Positions 45,038-56,142 of a DNA stretch of 64,000 nt are shown here, in pieces; position 1 is the stretch's first letter, and every line of letters begins with the position of its first letter. The DNA comes from Gammaproteobacteria bacterium (lineage in GTDB: Bacteria > Pseudomonadota > Gammaproteobacteria > Steroidobacterales > Rariloculaceae): positions 133,724-197,723 of the forward strand of contig JAJEGN010000005.1 in the NCBI GenBank assembly GCA_022819855.1, read 5' to 3'. The position numbers and the translations under genes are program-made. The notes below the pieces were generated by a model. The model was not told where the DNA came from. It made no database searches and saw nothing but the letters and a program-made list of their open reading frames with translations.

Positions 45038-47578
45038 ATGAACGTTTATCTCAGAATTTCGTTGGCGTTCAGCAGCGGTCTCGCGGCGCTCGCTCTCGCC
45101 TTCACGGCCGTGCTCTTTGGCGGCTATTACTACGTGGAACCGAGTCTGCCGCTCGCCGAAGAACTTCGCGACGTCAGGCTCCGGATCCCGATGCGCGTCT
45201 ACAGCCGCGACGGCCGGCTCATGCAGCAGTTCGGCGAGCAGAAGAGAACGCCGGTGCCCTACGAGGACGTACCGGAGATCCTCGTCACGGCCGTGCTCGC
45301 CGCCGAGGACGACAGGTTTTTCGAACACCCCGGGCTCGACTGGGTGCACACTGCCAAGGCCGCTTTCGAATTCGTGCGGGCCGGCATGGGCGGCGAACGC
45401 GTTCCGGGCGGCAGCACGATCACGCAACAGGTGGCCCGCGAATACTTCCTGACGCGCGATTACCAGCTCGTGCGCAAGTTCAAGGAACTCATCCTGGCAT
45501 TGCGCATCGAGCGTGAGTTCAGCAAGCAGGAGATCCTGGAACTCTTCTTCAACACGACCTTTTTCGGTCAGGGCTCATACGGCGTCGTTGCCGCCGCGCG
45601 GACGTATTTCGACAAGCGGCTCGACGAACTCACGATTTCCGATGCGGCGATCCTCGCCGGCATACCGCAGGGTCCGTCGATCATGAACCCGGTCTACAGC
45701 CCGCAGAATGCCGCCGCTCGCCGTGCTTACGTGCTCGGCCGGCTGCTCGAGCTCGGGGAGATCTCGCGGACGGAGTACGACCAGGCCCGGGCCGTGCCGA
45801 TACTTTCCAGGGAGTACGGTCAGGAGACGCGACTCGATGCGCCTTACGTGGCCGAGATGGCGCGGGTCGAAGTCATCCGGCGGTTCGGCGACATCGCCTA
45901 CGAACAGGGTCTCAAGGTCACGACGACGATCGACAGCCGACTGCAGCGCGCGGCCAACGAGGCGCTGCGCGATACCCTGATCGCCTACGACGAGAGGCAC
46001 GGCTATCGCGGGCCGGTGGCGCGCGTAAGCCTTGCGGGCGGCGCCGGAGACATCGCCGACGGCGAATCGTACTGGGCCGACCTTCTTGCGGACTACTCCG
46101 ACGCGAGCGGGTTCGAGCTTGCGCTCGTGCTCGGCGCCGACGAGATGGAGGCGCTCGTGTATGTACGCGGGCAGGGCTACCAGACGATCGGACTCGAAGC
46201 CGTTGCCTGGGCCGCGCGCTTCATTAGCGACAATGCCGTCGGAAGGCGGCCGGACGCTGTCGACAACGTGCTCGCGAGCGGTCAAATCGTGCGTTTGCGC
46301 CGCACGGACGACGGTACGCTGCGGCTGTCGCAGCTTCCCGATGTGCAGGGCGCGTTCGTCGCGCTCGACCCCAGGGACGGCGCGGTGGCTTCGCTGGTGG
46401 GCGGTTTCGATTTCTTCCTCAGCAACTTCAACCGCGCGACGCAGTCCTTGCGCCAGCCGGGTTCGGCGTTCAAGCCGTTCATCTATTCCGCTGCGCTCGC
46501 AGACGGCTACTCGACCGCGACGATCGTCAACGACGCGCCGTTCGTATTCGAGGATCCCGTGCTCGAGACGGTCTGGAAGCCCGAGAACTTCGGTTCGCAG
46601 TTCCACGGCGAAGTGCAGCTCAGGGAGGCGCTCATCCGGTCGTACAACGCGGCCACCGTACGTGTCATGGCGGACGTCGGCGTCAGCGACACCGTACGCC
46701 ACCTCAGAAAGTTCGGTTTCGACGACGTGGCTCTGCCGAGGAACCTCTCGCTCTCGCTGGGCACGGGCGGTATTTCGCCTCTCAACCTGGCCAACGGCTA
46801 CGCGATCCTCGCCAACGGCGGTTACGGGGTCGCCCCGTATTTCATCGAACGTATCGAGGACGAGAGCGGGAACGTGCTATACGGCGCCGAGCCCACGGTC
46901 GCCTGCATCGATTTTCCGGTGCGCCGGCAATCGGATGCAGACGAGCTTCGTACCCCGCTCGAGCTGCCGGCCTGCGACGAGCCGCATGTGGCCGCCTCGA
47001 AGCCGGACGGCGGCGGACCGGACGTGACCGACGCGGCCACCGCCCTCATCTACCCGGACGCCCGGCGGGCCGAGCGCATCGTAGCGGCGCCGAACGTCTA
47101 TCTCGTGACCGACATGATGCGCGACGTCATCCGGCGCGGCACCGGCAACCGCGCGCAAAGGGAACTCGGCCGAACCGACCTCGCCGGCAAGACCGGCACG
47201 ACGAACGATTTGCGCGACGCCTGGTTCTCGGGCTTCAATTCCGATGTCGTCGCCACGGCCTGGGTCGGTTTCGATGCGGACCGGCCGCTTGGCGGCAACG
47301 AGCAGGGCGGGTTCACGGCGATCCCGGCGTGGATCGATTTCATGGGCGAAGCGCTCGCCGGCCAGCCCGCGCACTCGCTCGAACGGCCGATCGGTATCGT
47401 CGACGTGCGCATCAATCCCGCGAACGGCCTGGTCGCGAGCGACCTGACGCGCAATGCCGTCTTCGAGAAGTTCAGGATCGACAACATTCCCGATCGCGAG
47501 CCGGACCCCATTCTGGCCGAGGCGCCGGCGGATCAGGCGCCCGGCCCGCAGCTGGCAACGCCCGAACGTATTTTCTGA
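45038..47578 (+). CDS. mrcA: Penicillin-binding protein 1A
   Basis: The 846-residue class A PBP has a membrane anchor (ISLAFSSGLAALALAFTAVLF). The glycosyltransferase domain has AAEDDRFFEHPGLDW with the catalytic Glu, GGSTITQQVARE and ELFFNTTFFGQGSYGV; the transpeptidase domain has SxxK in QPGSAFKPFIYSA, SYN in RSYNAATVR and KTGTTN. An OB-like insert lies between them (DADSYWADL-type region near 345). It polymerises and crosslinks peptidoglycan. The start is chosen at MNVYLRISL since it gives a normal short cytoplasmic tail. The stop overlaps the next start (TGATG). Confidence 0.95.
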   Translation: MNVYLRISLAFSSGLAALALAFTAVLFGGYYYVEPSLPLAEELRDVRLRIPMRVYSRDGRLMQQFGEQKRTPVPYEDVPEILVTAVLAAEDDRFFEHPGLDWVHTAKAAFEFVRAGMGGERVPGGSTITQQVAREYFLTRDYQLVRKFKELILALRIEREFSKQEILELFFNTTFFGQGSYGVVAAARTYFDKRLDELTISDAAILAGIPQGPSIMNPVYSPQNAAARRAYVLGRLLELGEISRTEYDQARAVPILSREYGQETRLDAPYVAEMARVEVIRRFGDIAYEQGLKVTTTIDSRLQRAANEALRDTLIAYDERHGYRGPVARVSLAGGAGDIADGESYWADLLADYSDASGFELALVLGADEMEALVYVRGQGYQTIGLEAVAWAARFISDNAVGRRPDAVDNVLASGQIVRLRRTDDGTLRLSQLPDVQGAFVALDPRDGAVASLVGGFDFFLSNFNRATQSLRQPGSAFKPFIYSAALADGYSTATIVNDAPFVFEDPVLETVWKPENFGSQFHGEVQLREALIRSYNAATVRVMADVGVSDTVRHLRKFGFDDVALPRNLSLSLGTGGISPLNLANGYAILANGGYGVAPYFIERIEDESGNVLYGAEPTVACIDFPVRRQSDADELRTPLELPACDEPHVAASKPDGGGPDVTDAATALIYPDARRAERIVAAPNVYLVTDMMRDVIRRGTGNRAQRELGRTDLAGKTGTTNDLRDAWFSGFNSDVVATAWVGFDADRPLGGNEQGGFTAIPAWIDFMGEALAGQPAHSLERPIGIVDVRINPANGLVASDLTRNAVFEKFRIDNIPDREPDPILAEAPADQAPGPQLATPERIF

Positions 47579-48189
47579 TGCTCAAAGGCAATTCGCGTCT
47601 CACGGGCGCGACAATCCGGGAGCGGCTGGCTCAGGAAGCCGCGCGGCTCATGATCGAGCACGGCATCGCGGACTATCGGCTCGCGAAGCGGAAGGCCGCG
47701 GAGCGGTTCGCCGTCAACGGCAGGCGCATGTTGCCGAGCAACGCACAGATCGAGGCCTGCCTGGCCGAGCGGCAGCGGATATTCACACCCGACGTCCAGT
47801 CCGGCCGCGTCGACAAGCTGCGCCGTGTCGCCGTTGACGCCATGGAGGTGCTGTCGTTGTTCGAACCCAGGCTTGTGGGACCGGTGCTGTCCGGAACGGC
47901 GACGATCACGAGCCCCATCGAGTTGCACCTGTTTGCCGATGCACCGGAGAGCATCGCGGAATTTCTCGGGCGAGCCGGCATCGACTACGAGGAGACTCAA
48001 CGGCGCTACCGCTTCAGCGGCGGGCGCATCGAGCTCGTGCCGGGCTTCGGCTTCGACAGGGCCGGCGAGCGGGTTCTCGTGATCGTTTTCGCAGAGAAGG
48101 GGCTGCGCGAAGCGCCGTTGAGCCCGATCGACCAGCGGCCGATGGAGCGTGCGACGCAAACCAGGGTGAGCGGGCTGCTCGCTGCCTGA
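47578..48189 (+). CDS. Conserved hypothetical protein downstream of PBP1A
   Basis: The 203-residue product is coupled to mrcA by TGATG. The N-terminal half is helical and basic (IRERLAQEAARLMIEHGIADYRLAKRKAAERF, then LPSNAQIEACLAERQRIF). The second half (FEPRLVGPVLSGTATITSPIELHLFAD, IDYEETQRRYRF and FAEKGLREAPLSPIDQRPM) resembles a degenerate nucleotidyltransferase-like fold seen in proteins found after PBP1A in related gammaproteobacteria. I do not recognise a proven function. No signal peptide or membrane segment is present, so it is probably cytoplasmic. Confidence 0.75.
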   Translation: MLKGNSRLTGATIRERLAQEAARLMIEHGIADYRLAKRKAAERFAVNGRRMLPSNAQIEACLAERQRIFTPDVQSGRVDKLRRVAVDAMEVLSLFEPRLVGPVLSGTATITSPIELHLFADAPESIAEFLGRAGIDYEETQRRYRFSGGRIELVPGFGFDRAGERVLVIVFAEKGLREAPLSPIDQRPMERATQTRVSGLLAA

Positions 48190-48232
48190 AAGCGATCGTG
48201 ACCGTCGCTTGCAGGACCGGGCCGCCAGACCG

Positions 48233-49540
48233 CTAGGCCGCCTCCTCCCGTTCCCCGATCGCGCGGTAATTGCGGCTGGGAGGGCCGACGTAGAGTTGCC
48301 TCGGCCGGCCGATCCGCGTGCCGGGGTCGGCGACCATCTCGCGCCAGTGCGTGACCCAGCCCACACATCGTGCGATCGCAAACATGACGGTGAACATCGA
48401 CTTCGGTATGCCGAGCGCCCGATAGATGATCCCCGAGTAGAAGTCGACGTTGGGGTACAGGTTCTTCTCTATGAAGTAGTCGTCCCTGAGTGCGACTTCC
48501 TCGAGCCGGAGCGCGAGCTCGAAAAGGGGTGTGTCGCTGGCCTTGAGCTGCTCGAGAAGCCGGTGGCACATCTTCCTGATGATCGTCGCCCGGGGGTCGT
48601 AGTTCTTGTAGACCCGGTGACCGAAGCCCATCAGGCGAAACGGATCGTTGCGGTCCTTGGCGCGGGCGATGTACTTGCCGATGTGCTTCGCCGAACCGAT
48701 CTCCTCGAGCATGTTGATGACGGCTTCGTTGGCGCCGCCGTGGGCGGGACCCCAGAGCGCCGATATGCCGGCGGCGATCGCCGCATACGGGTTCGTACCG
48801 GAGCTGCCCGCGAGCCGGACGGTCGAGGTGCTGCAGTTCTGCTCGTGGTCGGCATGCAGAATGAACAGCAGATCGAGCGCCTGGGCGGCAACGGGATCGA
48901 CTTCGTAACTGTCCGACGGCACGGAAAAGAACATGTGCAGCATGTTGCTGCAGTAGTCGAGGCGGTTGAGCGGGTAGACGAACGGCTGGCCCTTGGAGTG
49001 CTTGTAGGCCGCCGCCGCGATGGTCGGGATCTTGGCGATGATGCGGTGCGCGAAGACATCGCGATCATGCTCCATCTGAATATCCGTCGTGTCGTGATAG
49101 AACGCCGACATCGATGCGACGACCCCCGAAACCATCGCCATCGGGTGAGCGTTGTGGTGAAAGCCGTTGAAGAATCGCAGCAGCGACTCGTTGAGCATCG
49201 TGTGGGTGCGGATCGAGTGGTCGAAGGCCTGCAACTGTTCGGCCGTCGGCAGCTCGCCGTGGAGCAGCAGGTAGGCGACCTCGATGAAGGTGGAGTGCTC
49301 GGCGAGTTGTTCGATCGGGTAGCCGCGGTACAGCAGAATGCCCTTTTCGCCGTCGACGTAGGTGATGTTGCTCGTGCAGCTCGCGGTGGCGCCGAAGCCC
49401 GGATCGTAGGTGAAGACGCCGGAGTGCGAATAGAGTCCCGCCAGGCTGAGCACGTTCGGACCGAGCGTCGGCTCGAGGACGGGAAGCTCGAGCCGACGCG
49501 CGGATGTGGGGTCGATCAGGCTATAGCGCTCATCGCTCAT
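48233..49540 (-). CDS. gltA: Citrate synthase, hexameric gram-negative type
   Basis: The ATG at 49540 (AGGTG 6 nt upstream) gives 435 residues. Landmarks are [35 protein letters not shown], the catalytic His in [31 protein letters not shown] (second His), [15 protein letters not shown] and [16 protein letters not shown] with the catalytic Asp. The type II enzyme is inhibited by NADH in many gram-negatives. It is convergent with the hypothetical gene after mrcA. Confidence 0.97.
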   Translation of the reverse strand: MSDERYSLIDPTSARRLELPVLEPTLGPNVLSLAGLYSHSGVFTYDPGFGATASCTSNITYVDGEKGILLYRGYPIEQLAEHSTFIEVAYLLLHGELPTAEQLQAFDHSIRTHTMLNESLLRFFNGFHHNAHPMAMVSGVVASMSAFYHDTTDIQMEHDRDVFAHRIIAKIPTIAAAAYKHSKGQPFVYPLNRLDYCSNMLHMFFSVPSDSYEVDPVAAQALDLLFILHADHEQNCSTSTVRLAGSSGTNPYAAIAAGISALWGPAHGGANEAVINMLEEIGSAKHIGKYIARAKDRNDPFRLMGFGHRVYKNYDPRATIIRKMCHRLLEQLKASDTPLFELALRLEEVALRDDYFIEKNLYPNVDFYSGIIYRALGIPKSMFTVMFAIARCVGWVTHWREMVADPGTRIGRPRQLYVGPPSRNYRAIGEREEAA

Positions 49541-49649
49541 GTATCGCACCTGCTGGCGGCAAACAAGTATTTTCCGTCCCGTGGCCCGGGCGGATCGATT
49601 TCGATGTGGCGTGCCGACGGCGCGTTGCCTGGACGCCGCCGAAACGGAA

Positions 49650-49679
49650 ATTATAGCAGCAGAGCGGCCTACGGCTCCA
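49650..49679 (-). promoter_or_regulatory. gltA promoter with extended -10
   Basis: Minus strand TGCTATAAT (49650-49658) is a perfect -10 hexamer with a TGn extension. A weak TTGGAG lies 19 bp further upstream (49674-49679). It points toward gltA, about 110 nt before its start codon. Confidence 0.6.
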
Positions 49680-49787
49680 AAGGCGGAGGATCGGTCTCGC
49701 AGCCCGCGGCGAAGGCCCCGCTGCGTTGGATCGGCGCCGCGCCGCGCGGAGTTCTGCCGCGGCCCGCCAGCCGTCGGGTGCGGCGTT

Positions 49788-50009
49788 TCAGTTGGTCTTC
49801 GTTCCGCCCGTCAGGCCGTAGCGGCGCCGGAACTTGTCGACGCGCCCGCCCGTATCGAGGATCTTCTGCTTGCCGGTGTAGAACGGGTGGCAGGATGAGC
49901 ACACTTCGACGCTGAGCTCGCCGACGAGCGTGGAGCGGGTCGTGAACGTGCTGCCGCAACTGCACGTGACCTTGATCTCGTCGTATTGCGGGTGAATGTC
50001 GGGCTTCAT
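49788..50009 (-). CDS. rpmE: 50S ribosomal protein L31
   Basis: The 73-residue product starts [19 protein letters not shown] and carries [20 protein letters not shown]. It has the zinc-binding cysteines of the C+ form (CSC, CSSC), so it is the zinc-dependent paralogue rather than the zinc-free YkgM type. The start at 50009 gives the standard length. Confidence 0.97.
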   Translation of the reverse strand: MKPDIHPQYDEIKVTCSCGSTFTTRSTLVGELSVEVCSSCHPFYTGKQKILDTGGRVDKFRRRYGLTGGTKTN

Positions 50010-50431
50010 GCGCTCGCCTCCGTCGCGGGCGGCAGAGGATACTGCCGGTGTGCTGCGAACACAAGCTGGAGACGGCCCTCGGCGGACGGTGGCGGACGGT
50101 TCAAAAGCGTCAATCCCGGGACCCTCCAGGCGGATGCAGCCGCGGGCTCGGATGCCGATTCCCGCGCCCTGTCTCGCTTCTCCGGCGTTATCCACAGTAT
50201 CTGTGCACAAGTCTGTGGAAGCCATTGTGAACAGGGTCCTGAAACGCAGGCGCTGCAACAATTTCCGGTGATTCCGCTCAGTTTTGAAAAACAGGACGTT
50301 CGATTACTAATCAATGAGTTATGAACACATCACCGGTTTCGCCACAAGAAAGTGGTGCAATAGACTTGTTTCTCCCGGAAAACCTCGCCGGATGTGCATA
50401 AATCGAGGCGTCCAGCGGTTCTGCGGGGCGT
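50010..50431. promoter_or_regulatory. Intergenic region with DnaA-box-like cluster
   Basis: No gene is supported here. TTATCCACA at 50188-50196 and TGTGCATAA at 50393-50401 (TTATGCACA on the minus strand) both match the DnaA box consensus TTATNCACA exactly. Near matches are TGTGCACAA at 50202-50210 and TTATGAACA at 50319-50327. The 50281-50328 stretch is A+T-rich in an otherwise GC-rich setting. This could be a replication origin, a DnaA-titrating site or chance; no dnaA or dnaN gene is in the window. Confidence 0.4.
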
Positions 50432-51055
50432 TCACGAGCTTGTGATGAGCCCCCTGGACGCCAGCAATTCCCTGAGGTCGCGAGCGGCGTGGAAACGGTG
50501 ACTGACCGAGTTCTTGACGTCGGGCGCGAGTTCGGATGCCGTCGCACCGAGGGACGGATCGTAGAACACCGGGTCATAGCCGAATCCGCCGCCGCCGGCC
50601 GGCTGCAGCGCGATGCGGCCGCGCCATTCGCCGTGTGCGATCAGAGGAGCGGGCTCGTCCGCCTGCGTCAGGGCGACGATCACGCAATGGAAGCGCGCGG
50701 TGCGCCGCGACTCGGCGGTGTCGCGGAGCGCTTCGAGCAGAAGGGCGATGTTGGCGTCGGAATCGGCGGCAGGTCCCGCGTACCGTGCGGAGCGAATCCC
50801 GGGAGCGCCGTCGAGCGCGTCGACGCAGAGACCCGAGTCATCCGCGATCGCGGGAAGTCCGGTCGAAGCCGCCGCATGGCGCGCCTTGATCAGCGCGTTT
50901 TCGACGAAGCTGATGCCCGTTTCGGCCGCGCCATCGAGCCCGAAGCCGGATTGCGGCTCGATGCTGAGGCCGGTGTCTGCAAGAAGCGCCCGAAACTCCC
51001 GTAGCTTGCCCGGATTGCCGCTGGCCAGAACCCAGCGGGCGTCAGGCGCCGTCAT
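50432..51055 (-). CDS. rdgB: dITP/XTP pyrophosphatase (RdgB/HAM1)
   Basis: The 207-residue product has [63 protein letters not shown] and a C-terminal NSVSHR, the standard RdgB blocks for metal and purine binding. It removes non-canonical purine triphosphates. The start overlaps the rph stop as ATGA, an rph-rdgB pairing common in bacteria. Confidence 0.96.
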   Translation of the reverse strand: MTAPDARWVLASGNPGKLREFRALLADTGLSIEPQSGFGLDGAAETGISFVENALIKARHAAASTGLPAIADDSGLCVDALDGAPGIRSARYAGPAADSDANIALLLEALRDTAESRRTARFHCVIVALTQADEPAPLIAHGEWRGRIALQPAGGGGFGYDPVFYDPSLGATASELAPDVKNSVSHRFHAARDLRELLASRGLITSS

Positions 51056-51768
51056 TCGGAGAGCGCAGCGGCCTGCGCCGCGATCAGCGTCCCGATGCCC
51101 CGGCTTGCAAGGTCCAGCAACGCATCGAGTTCGCCGCGGCGGAACGCATGTCCCTCGGCCGTGCCCTGAATCTCCACGAAGCCGCCGGCTTCGTTCATGA
51201 CAACGTTCATGTCCGTTTCGGCATCGGAGTCCTCGGCGTAGTCGAGGTCGAGCACAGGTATACCGCTCACGATGCCGACCGACACGGCCGCGACCTGACC
51301 ATGGATCGGGTCGGCATGGATGTCCCGGCTCAGGATCAGGTGACGGGCGGCAAGCGCCAGCGCCACGTAGCCGCCCGAGATCGCGGCGGTCCGCGTGCCG
51401 CCGTCCGCCTGCAGCACGTCGCAGTCGATCGTGACGGTGCGTTCGCCGAGCGCCGCGAGGTCGACCACCGAACGGAGACTCCGGCCGATGAGGCGCTGGA
51501 TCTCGAGGGTGCGGCCTCCCTGCCGTCCGCGCGCCGCCTCGCGCGGCGCGCGAGTGTGTGTGGCGCGCGGCAGCATGCCGTACTCGGCCGTCACCCAGCC
51601 TTGCCCGCGGCCCTTCAGGAACTGGGGAACCCGGTCCTCGATCGAGGCCGTGCAGAGCACCTGCGTGGACCCGAATTCGACGAGCACCGAGCCCTCGGCG
51701 TGCATGGTGAAGCCGGGCGCGAAACGCACCGGCCTCATCTGGTCGTTGTCGCGTCCGCTGGGGCGCAT
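51052..51768 (-). CDS. rph: Ribonuclease PH
   Basis: The ATG at 51768 follows GGAGAG and gives 238 residues: [86 protein letters not shown] and [16 protein letters not shown]. It trims tRNA 3' ends phosphorolytically. It is divergent from yicC across 287 nt in which I see no further gene. Confidence 0.97.
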   Translation of the reverse strand: MRPSGRDNDQMRPVRFAPGFTMHAEGSVLVEFGSTQVLCTASIEDRVPQFLKGRGQGWVTAEYGMLPRATHTRAPREAARGRQGGRTLEIQRLIGRSLRSVVDLAALGERTVTIDCDVLQADGGTRTAAISGGYVALALAARHLILSRDIHADPIHGQVAAVSVGIVSGIPVLDLDYAEDSDAETDMNVVMNEAGGFVEIQGTAEGHAFRRGELDALLDLASRGIGTLIAAQAAALSE

Positions 51769-52055
51769 GGCGTTCTCTCCGTCAGAGCGGTGTGCTGCCG
51801 CCTGCCTGACCGGCAGCCTCCGAAGGCGGCGCCGGAGACACCCGCGCGCCGATGGCAAACACGGCCGCCCTCCGCTCGCTGCGCCGCCGGCGCCGGACAG
51901 GGACCGGGCAAGCGAGACGGCACACTAGCACAGCCAATCTTCATTTTGCCTGTTGTCGTTCGGTGTGCCGGAGTGCGGCGCGCTCGTTTCCGCGCCGCAG
52001 CTATCTTAGACTTGCGCCGGGGACACTCTGCGACTTTATTCATGGATGGGGCTCT

Positions 52056-52916
52056 ATGCCATTCAGCATGACGGGATTCGCCGCCTCGGCCGTCGTCGTC
52101 ACGCCGGTCGAACTCAACTGGGAATTGCGCAGCGTCAATCATCGGTTTCTCGATCTCAGGTTTCGCCTGCCGGACGAGTTTCGCCACGCGGAACCCCAGT
52201 ACCGGGACGTCATCGCCGCGGCCGTCAAGCGCGGCCGGATCGAGTGCGCGCTCAGCATGACGACGTCGGCGGCGGAGTCGTCGACCCCCGACGTCGATGC
52301 CGGCACGCTCGCGGGACTCGCGGGCCTGCAGGATGCGGTGCGGCGCGCGTTTCCCGACGCGAAGCCTTTCGGTGTCGCCGAACTGCTGCGCTGGCCCGGC
52401 GTGCTCAAGGCGCCTGAGATCGCGGCGCTCGTGGAGCCCGCGGGCGAGTGCCTGGCGGACGCGCTCAAGAAGCTCACGCGGTCGCGGCGCCGGGAAGGCG
52501 GCCGCATCGCCGCGATGCTCGGCGAACGCTGCGACGCGATCGCGGCGCTAACGGCTGATGTGCGTCCGCTGATCGTGGATGCGGAGCAGGCTTATCGGGA
52601 CAAGCTCACCGAACGCCTGGAACGGCTCGACGTTCAGGCGAACCCCGAGCGGATCGAGCAGGAACTCCTGCTGGTCGCCCAGCGCCTCGACGTGACCGAG
52701 GAGGTCGACCGTCTCGATGCGCACATCGCCGAGATTCGCACTGTGCTGGGTCGCGACGAACCCGTGGGACGGCGGCTGGACTTCCTGATTCAGGAACTCA
52801 ACCGGGAAGCGAACACGCTCGCCTCGAAGGCCCAGGATGCCAGGCTGACGCGCTCAGCCGTCGACATCAAGGTGCTCATCGAGCAGATGCGGGAGCAGGT
52901 GCAGAACCTGGAGTGA
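52056..52916 (+). CDS. yicC: YicC-family endoribonuclease
   Basis: The 286-residue product starts MPFSMTGFA, with GGATGGGG upstream. It shows SVNHRFLDLRFRLPDEFR, the central helical part with ADALKKLTRSRRREGGRI and the C-terminal block RRLDFLIQELNREANTLASKAQD. YicC family members are now known as endoribonucleases affecting small-RNA stability. It precedes gmk with almost no gap, the conserved yicC-gmk order. Confidence 0.95.
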   Translation: MPFSMTGFAASAVVVTPVELNWELRSVNHRFLDLRFRLPDEFRHAEPQYRDVIAAAVKRGRIECALSMTTSAAESSTPDVDAGTLAGLAGLQDAVRRAFPDAKPFGVAELLRWPGVLKAPEIAALVEPAGECLADALKKLTRSRRREGGRIAAMLGERCDAIAALTADVRPLIVDAEQAYRDKLTERLERLDVQANPERIEQELLLVAQRLDVTEEVDRLDAHIAEIRTVLGRDEPVGRRLDFLIQELNREANTLASKAQDARLTRSAVDIKVLIEQMREQVQNLE

Positions 52917-52918
52917 GC

Positions 52919-53563
52919 ATGGCCGAAGCAGCTTCACCGCGAGGCAGGTTCATCGTGCTCGCAGCGCCCTCCGGCGCCGGCAAGACCTCGCTCGTGCGCG
53001 AACTGCTGAGCCGCGTCGACGATCTGAAGTTCTCCGTTTCCTATACCACGCGGCCGCCGCGCGCCGAGGAAGTTGACGGCAAGCACTACACCTTCGTGAG
53101 CCCGGAGAAGTTCGAGCAGATGGTGGACGAGGGTGCTTTCCTGGAGCACGCGGAAGTCTTCGGCCATCGGTATGGCACGAGCCGCGACCATGTCGACTCG
53201 CTGCTCGCCAGGGGCCATACGGTCGTGCTCGAGATCGACTGGCAGGGGGCGCGCCAGATCCGCGCCGCCGTGCCCGGAGCGACGAGCGTCTTCATACTGC
53301 CGCCGAGCATGGACGCTCTCGAACAACGGCTGCGCGGCCGCGCCACGGATTCCCCCGAAACGATCGCGCGCCGGCTTCGCGAGGCGGTCGGAGACGTCGC
53401 GCACTGGGACGAATTCGACTACGCGCTGATCAACGACGATCTTGCCCGCGCGGCCGACGAACTCGCGGCCATCGTGAGCGGCCGCAACGGCGCCCACAGG
53501 ACGAACTCGGACAGCCTGCGCGAACGGATCGAAGCCATCGTCGGCGGGGCCGCGACGGCGTAG
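52919..53563 (+). CDS. gmk: Guanylate kinase
   Basis: The ATG at 52919 (a GTG at 52913 is the alternative) gives 214 residues: P-loop VLAAPSGAGKTSLV, FSVSYTTRPPRAEEVDGKHY with GMP-binding residues, EHAEVFGHRYGTSRDHV, VVLEIDWQGARQI and the LRGRATDSPETIARRL lid. It phosphorylates GMP to GDP. It starts just after the yicC stop and is followed by rpoZ. Confidence 0.97.
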   Translation: MAEAASPRGRFIVLAAPSGAGKTSLVRELLSRVDDLKFSVSYTTRPPRAEEVDGKHYTFVSPEKFEQMVDEGAFLEHAEVFGHRYGTSRDHVDSLLARGHTVVLEIDWQGARQIRAAVPGATSVFILPPSMDALEQRLRGRATDSPETIARRLREAVGDVAHWDEFDYALINDDLARAADELAAIVSGRNGAHRTNSDSLRERIEAIVGGAATA

Positions 53564-53651
53564 CGCCGCGGACGTCCCGGGGAGGCCGCGCACGGCGACT
53601 TGACGCGGGCTTTGCAGTAAACTGACAGGCAACGCCCAAGGAGGGATCGCG

Positions 53652-53945
53652 ATGGCCAGAATTACCGTAGAAGACTGCACCGAGAACATCTCCAACATGT
53701 TTCAGCTCGTGCTCGTCGCCGCCAAGCGCGCCCGCCAGCTCGCCAACGGCGCCGACCCCAGGGTCGAGTGGGAGAACGACAAGCCCACGGTGGTCGCGCT
53801 GCGCGAGGTGGCCGACGGTTACGTCACGGAGAGCATCCTCGAGGAACGCGATCAGCCCGTGGACGATCTTCTCGACCTCGATCCGTCTCCGGGTGCGTTG
53901 CGGGACAACCCGCTTACGGCAAGGCCCATATCGTTTGGCGATTGA
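53652..53945 (+). CDS. rpoZ: RNA polymerase omega subunit
   Basis: The 97-residue product starts [15 protein letters not shown], with [18 protein letters not shown] and [15 protein letters not shown], the standard omega blocks. AAGGAGG precedes the start with good spacing. It helps assemble RNA polymerase and contributes a ppGpp site in proteobacteria, and spoT follows directly. Confidence 0.97.
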   Translation: MARITVEDCTENISNMFQLVLVAAKRARQLANGADPRVEWENDKPTVVALREVADGYVTESILEERDQPVDDLLDLDPSPGALRDNPLTARPISFGD

Positions 53946-53982
53946 GTCCCTCCGTGGCGCAGGCCACCGATGAGAGGTTTCA

Positions 53983-56142
53983 ATGAGCTACGCTGCGGCG
54001 ATACGCGAGCGGCGCCTGCCGGGGGCCCGGCGCGGTGACGGCTTCGGGGCGCTGCTCGAAACTCTCGAATCCTATCTTCCCGAGGAAGAACTGCCCGGGA
54101 TCGTAGACGCCTACGAGTACAGCGCCGGTGTGCACGAGGGGCAGCAGCGGCACAGCGGCGACCCCTACATTACTCATCCGATCGCCGTGGCGCGGATCCT
54201 CGCGGAGCTTCATCTCGACGCCGGCTCGATCAAGGCCGCGCTGCTGCACGACGTCGTCGAGGATACGGAAGGCACCGTCCCCGAGATCAGGGAGCAGTTC
54301 GGCGAGGATGTCGCGGTGCTCGTCGACGGCGTCAGCAAGCTCGACAAGCTGCGTTTCGACAGCGCCCGGGAAGCGCAGGCGGAGAGCTTCAGGAAGATGC
54401 TTCTCGCGATGGCCAGGGACCTGCGCGTCATCCTGGTCAAGCTCGCCGACCGGACCCACAACATGCGCACGATCGAGGCGCTGTCCCCCGAGAAGCAGCG
54501 GCGGATCGCGAAGGAGACCCTGGAGATCTATGCGCCGATCGCCAACCGGCTCGGCATCTACAGCCTCAAGTCGGAACTCGAGACGCTCGGCTTCAGTACC
54601 TACCAGCCGTTCCGCTACCGCGTGCTCAAGAACGCGCTCGACAAGGCCGGCGGCAAGCAGCGCCGGGTGCTCGCGAAGCTGCAGTCGCAGTTGACGAAAC
54701 TGCTCGCCAAACAGGGTATCGAGGCTCGGGTCACGGGTCGGGAGAAGCACATCTACAGCATCTACCAGAAGATGCAGCGCAAGCATGTGCACTTGTCGGA
54801 AATCGCCGACGTCTTCGGCATCCGCGTCATCGTCGAGGACATCGAACTCTGCTACCGCGTGCTCGGCATCGTGCACCAGCTCTACAAGCCCATGCCCGGG
54901 CGTTTCCGCGATTACATCGCGATCCCGCGCGTCAACGGTTACCAGTCGCTGCATACGACGGTCTTCGGCACGACCGGCGTTCCGCTCGAGGTACAGATCC
55001 GCACAGACGAGATGGACGAGGTCGCCGAGCGCGGCATCGCCGCGAACTGGCAATACAAGGCCGTGGACAAGCGGACCTCCACCACCGAAAAGCGCGCCCG
55101 CGCATGGCTCTCCGGGCTCATGGAGCTGCAGCATGCGGCGAATTCGGAGGAATTCCTCGAGACGGTGCGCGTGGATCTCTTCCCGGACAAGGTCTACGTT
55201 TTCACGCCCAAGGGCGAGATTCTCAGGCTGCCGCGCGGCGCGACGCCCGTTGACTTTGCCTACGCCGTGCACACGGACGTCGGCAACCGCTGCGTGGCGG
55301 CGAAAATCGATCGGCGGCTCGTGCCGCTCAAGACCACGCTGAACAACGGGGAAATGGTCGAAATCATCACGGCCAGGTCGGCGCGTCCCCAGCCGAGCTG
55401 GGTCGGCTACGTGGTGACGGCGAAGGCGAGAAACGCGATCCGCGCGTATCTGCGCAAGCTCGAAAAGGATGAAGCGCGAGCGCTCGGAAAGCTGCTGCTG
55501 AGCCAGGCGCTGCGTCCCTATTCGCTGAATCTGCGCAGGCTCAGGAAAGCGAGAATCAAACCCGTTCTCGAGGAACTCGGAATTGACGATCTCGATACGC
55601 TCTATGTCGAAGTGGGTCTCGGCCGCAGGATCGCACCGATCGTCGCCGGAATGCTCGCGCAGGATGCCGGCGGCGACGACATGGAAGTCGCGGCGCGCCG
55701 TCAGCCGCTCGACGTTGCTGGCACCGAAGGCCTTGTCGTCGACTATGCCCGCTGCTGTTACCCGATTCCCGGCGACGACATCATCGGGTTCATGTCGAGC
55801 GGCCGCGGCATCGTCATCCACGGCGAGTCCTGCCGCACGCTGGCCGGATACCGCAAGCAACCCTCGAAGTGGATACCGGTGAGCTGGACGAGCCGGCCCA
55901 AACGGGAGTTTCTGAGCGAGATTCACGTGCGCACCCAGGACCGCGTGGGACTGCTGGCCGAGATCGCGGCGAGAATCTCCGCGGCGGACTGCAACATCGA
56001 CGCCGTCAGGGTCGACACGGAGGCCGATGGCGCCGTGCAGGTGTTCAGGCTTCGTGTGCGCGACCGCAAGCACCTCGCCGAGGTCCTGCGCAATATCCGC
56101 ACCGTGCCGGGTGTCGAGGGCGTGACGCGTCAGGCCGGCTGA
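53983..56142 (+). CDS. spoT: Bifunctional (p)ppGpp synthetase/hydrolase
   Basis: The 719-residue product has an HD hydrolase domain ([26 protein letters not shown]), a synthetase domain ([33 protein letters not shown]), a TGS domain ([22 protein letters not shown]) and a C-terminal ACT domain ([17 protein letters not shown]). The intact HD residues support hydrolase activity, so it is SpoT/Rel rather than RelA. The gmk-rpoZ-spoT-ridA-recG order is a conserved gammaproteobacterial arrangement. Confidence 0.95.
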   Translation: MSYAAAIRERRLPGARRGDGFGALLETLESYLPEEELPGIVDAYEYSAGVHEGQQRHSGDPYITHPIAVARILAELHLDAGSIKAALLHDVVEDTEGTVPEIREQFGEDVAVLVDGVSKLDKLRFDSAREAQAESFRKMLLAMARDLRVILVKLADRTHNMRTIEALSPEKQRRIAKETLEIYAPIANRLGIYSLKSELETLGFSTYQPFRYRVLKNALDKAGGKQRRVLAKLQSQLTKLLAKQGIEARVTGREKHIYSIYQKMQRKHVHLSEIADVFGIRVIVEDIELCYRVLGIVHQLYKPMPGRFRDYIAIPRVNGYQSLHTTVFGTTGVPLEVQIRTDEMDEVAERGIAANWQYKAVDKRTSTTEKRARAWLSGLMELQHAANSEEFLETVRVDLFPDKVYVFTPKGEILRLPRGATPVDFAYAVHTDVGNRCVAAKIDRRLVPLKTTLNNGEMVEIITARSARPQPSWVGYVVTAKARNAIRAYLRKLEKDEARALGKLLLSQALRPYSLNLRRLRKARIKPVLEELGIDDLDTLYVEVGLGRRIAPIVAGMLAQDAGGDDMEVAARRQPLDVAGTEGLVVDYARCCYPIPGDDIIGFMSSGRGIVIHGESCRTLAGYRKQPSKWIPVSWTSRPKREFLSEIHVRTQDRVGLLAEIAARISAADCNIDAVRVDTEADGAVQVFRLRVRDRKHLAEVLRNIRTVPGVEGVTRQAG

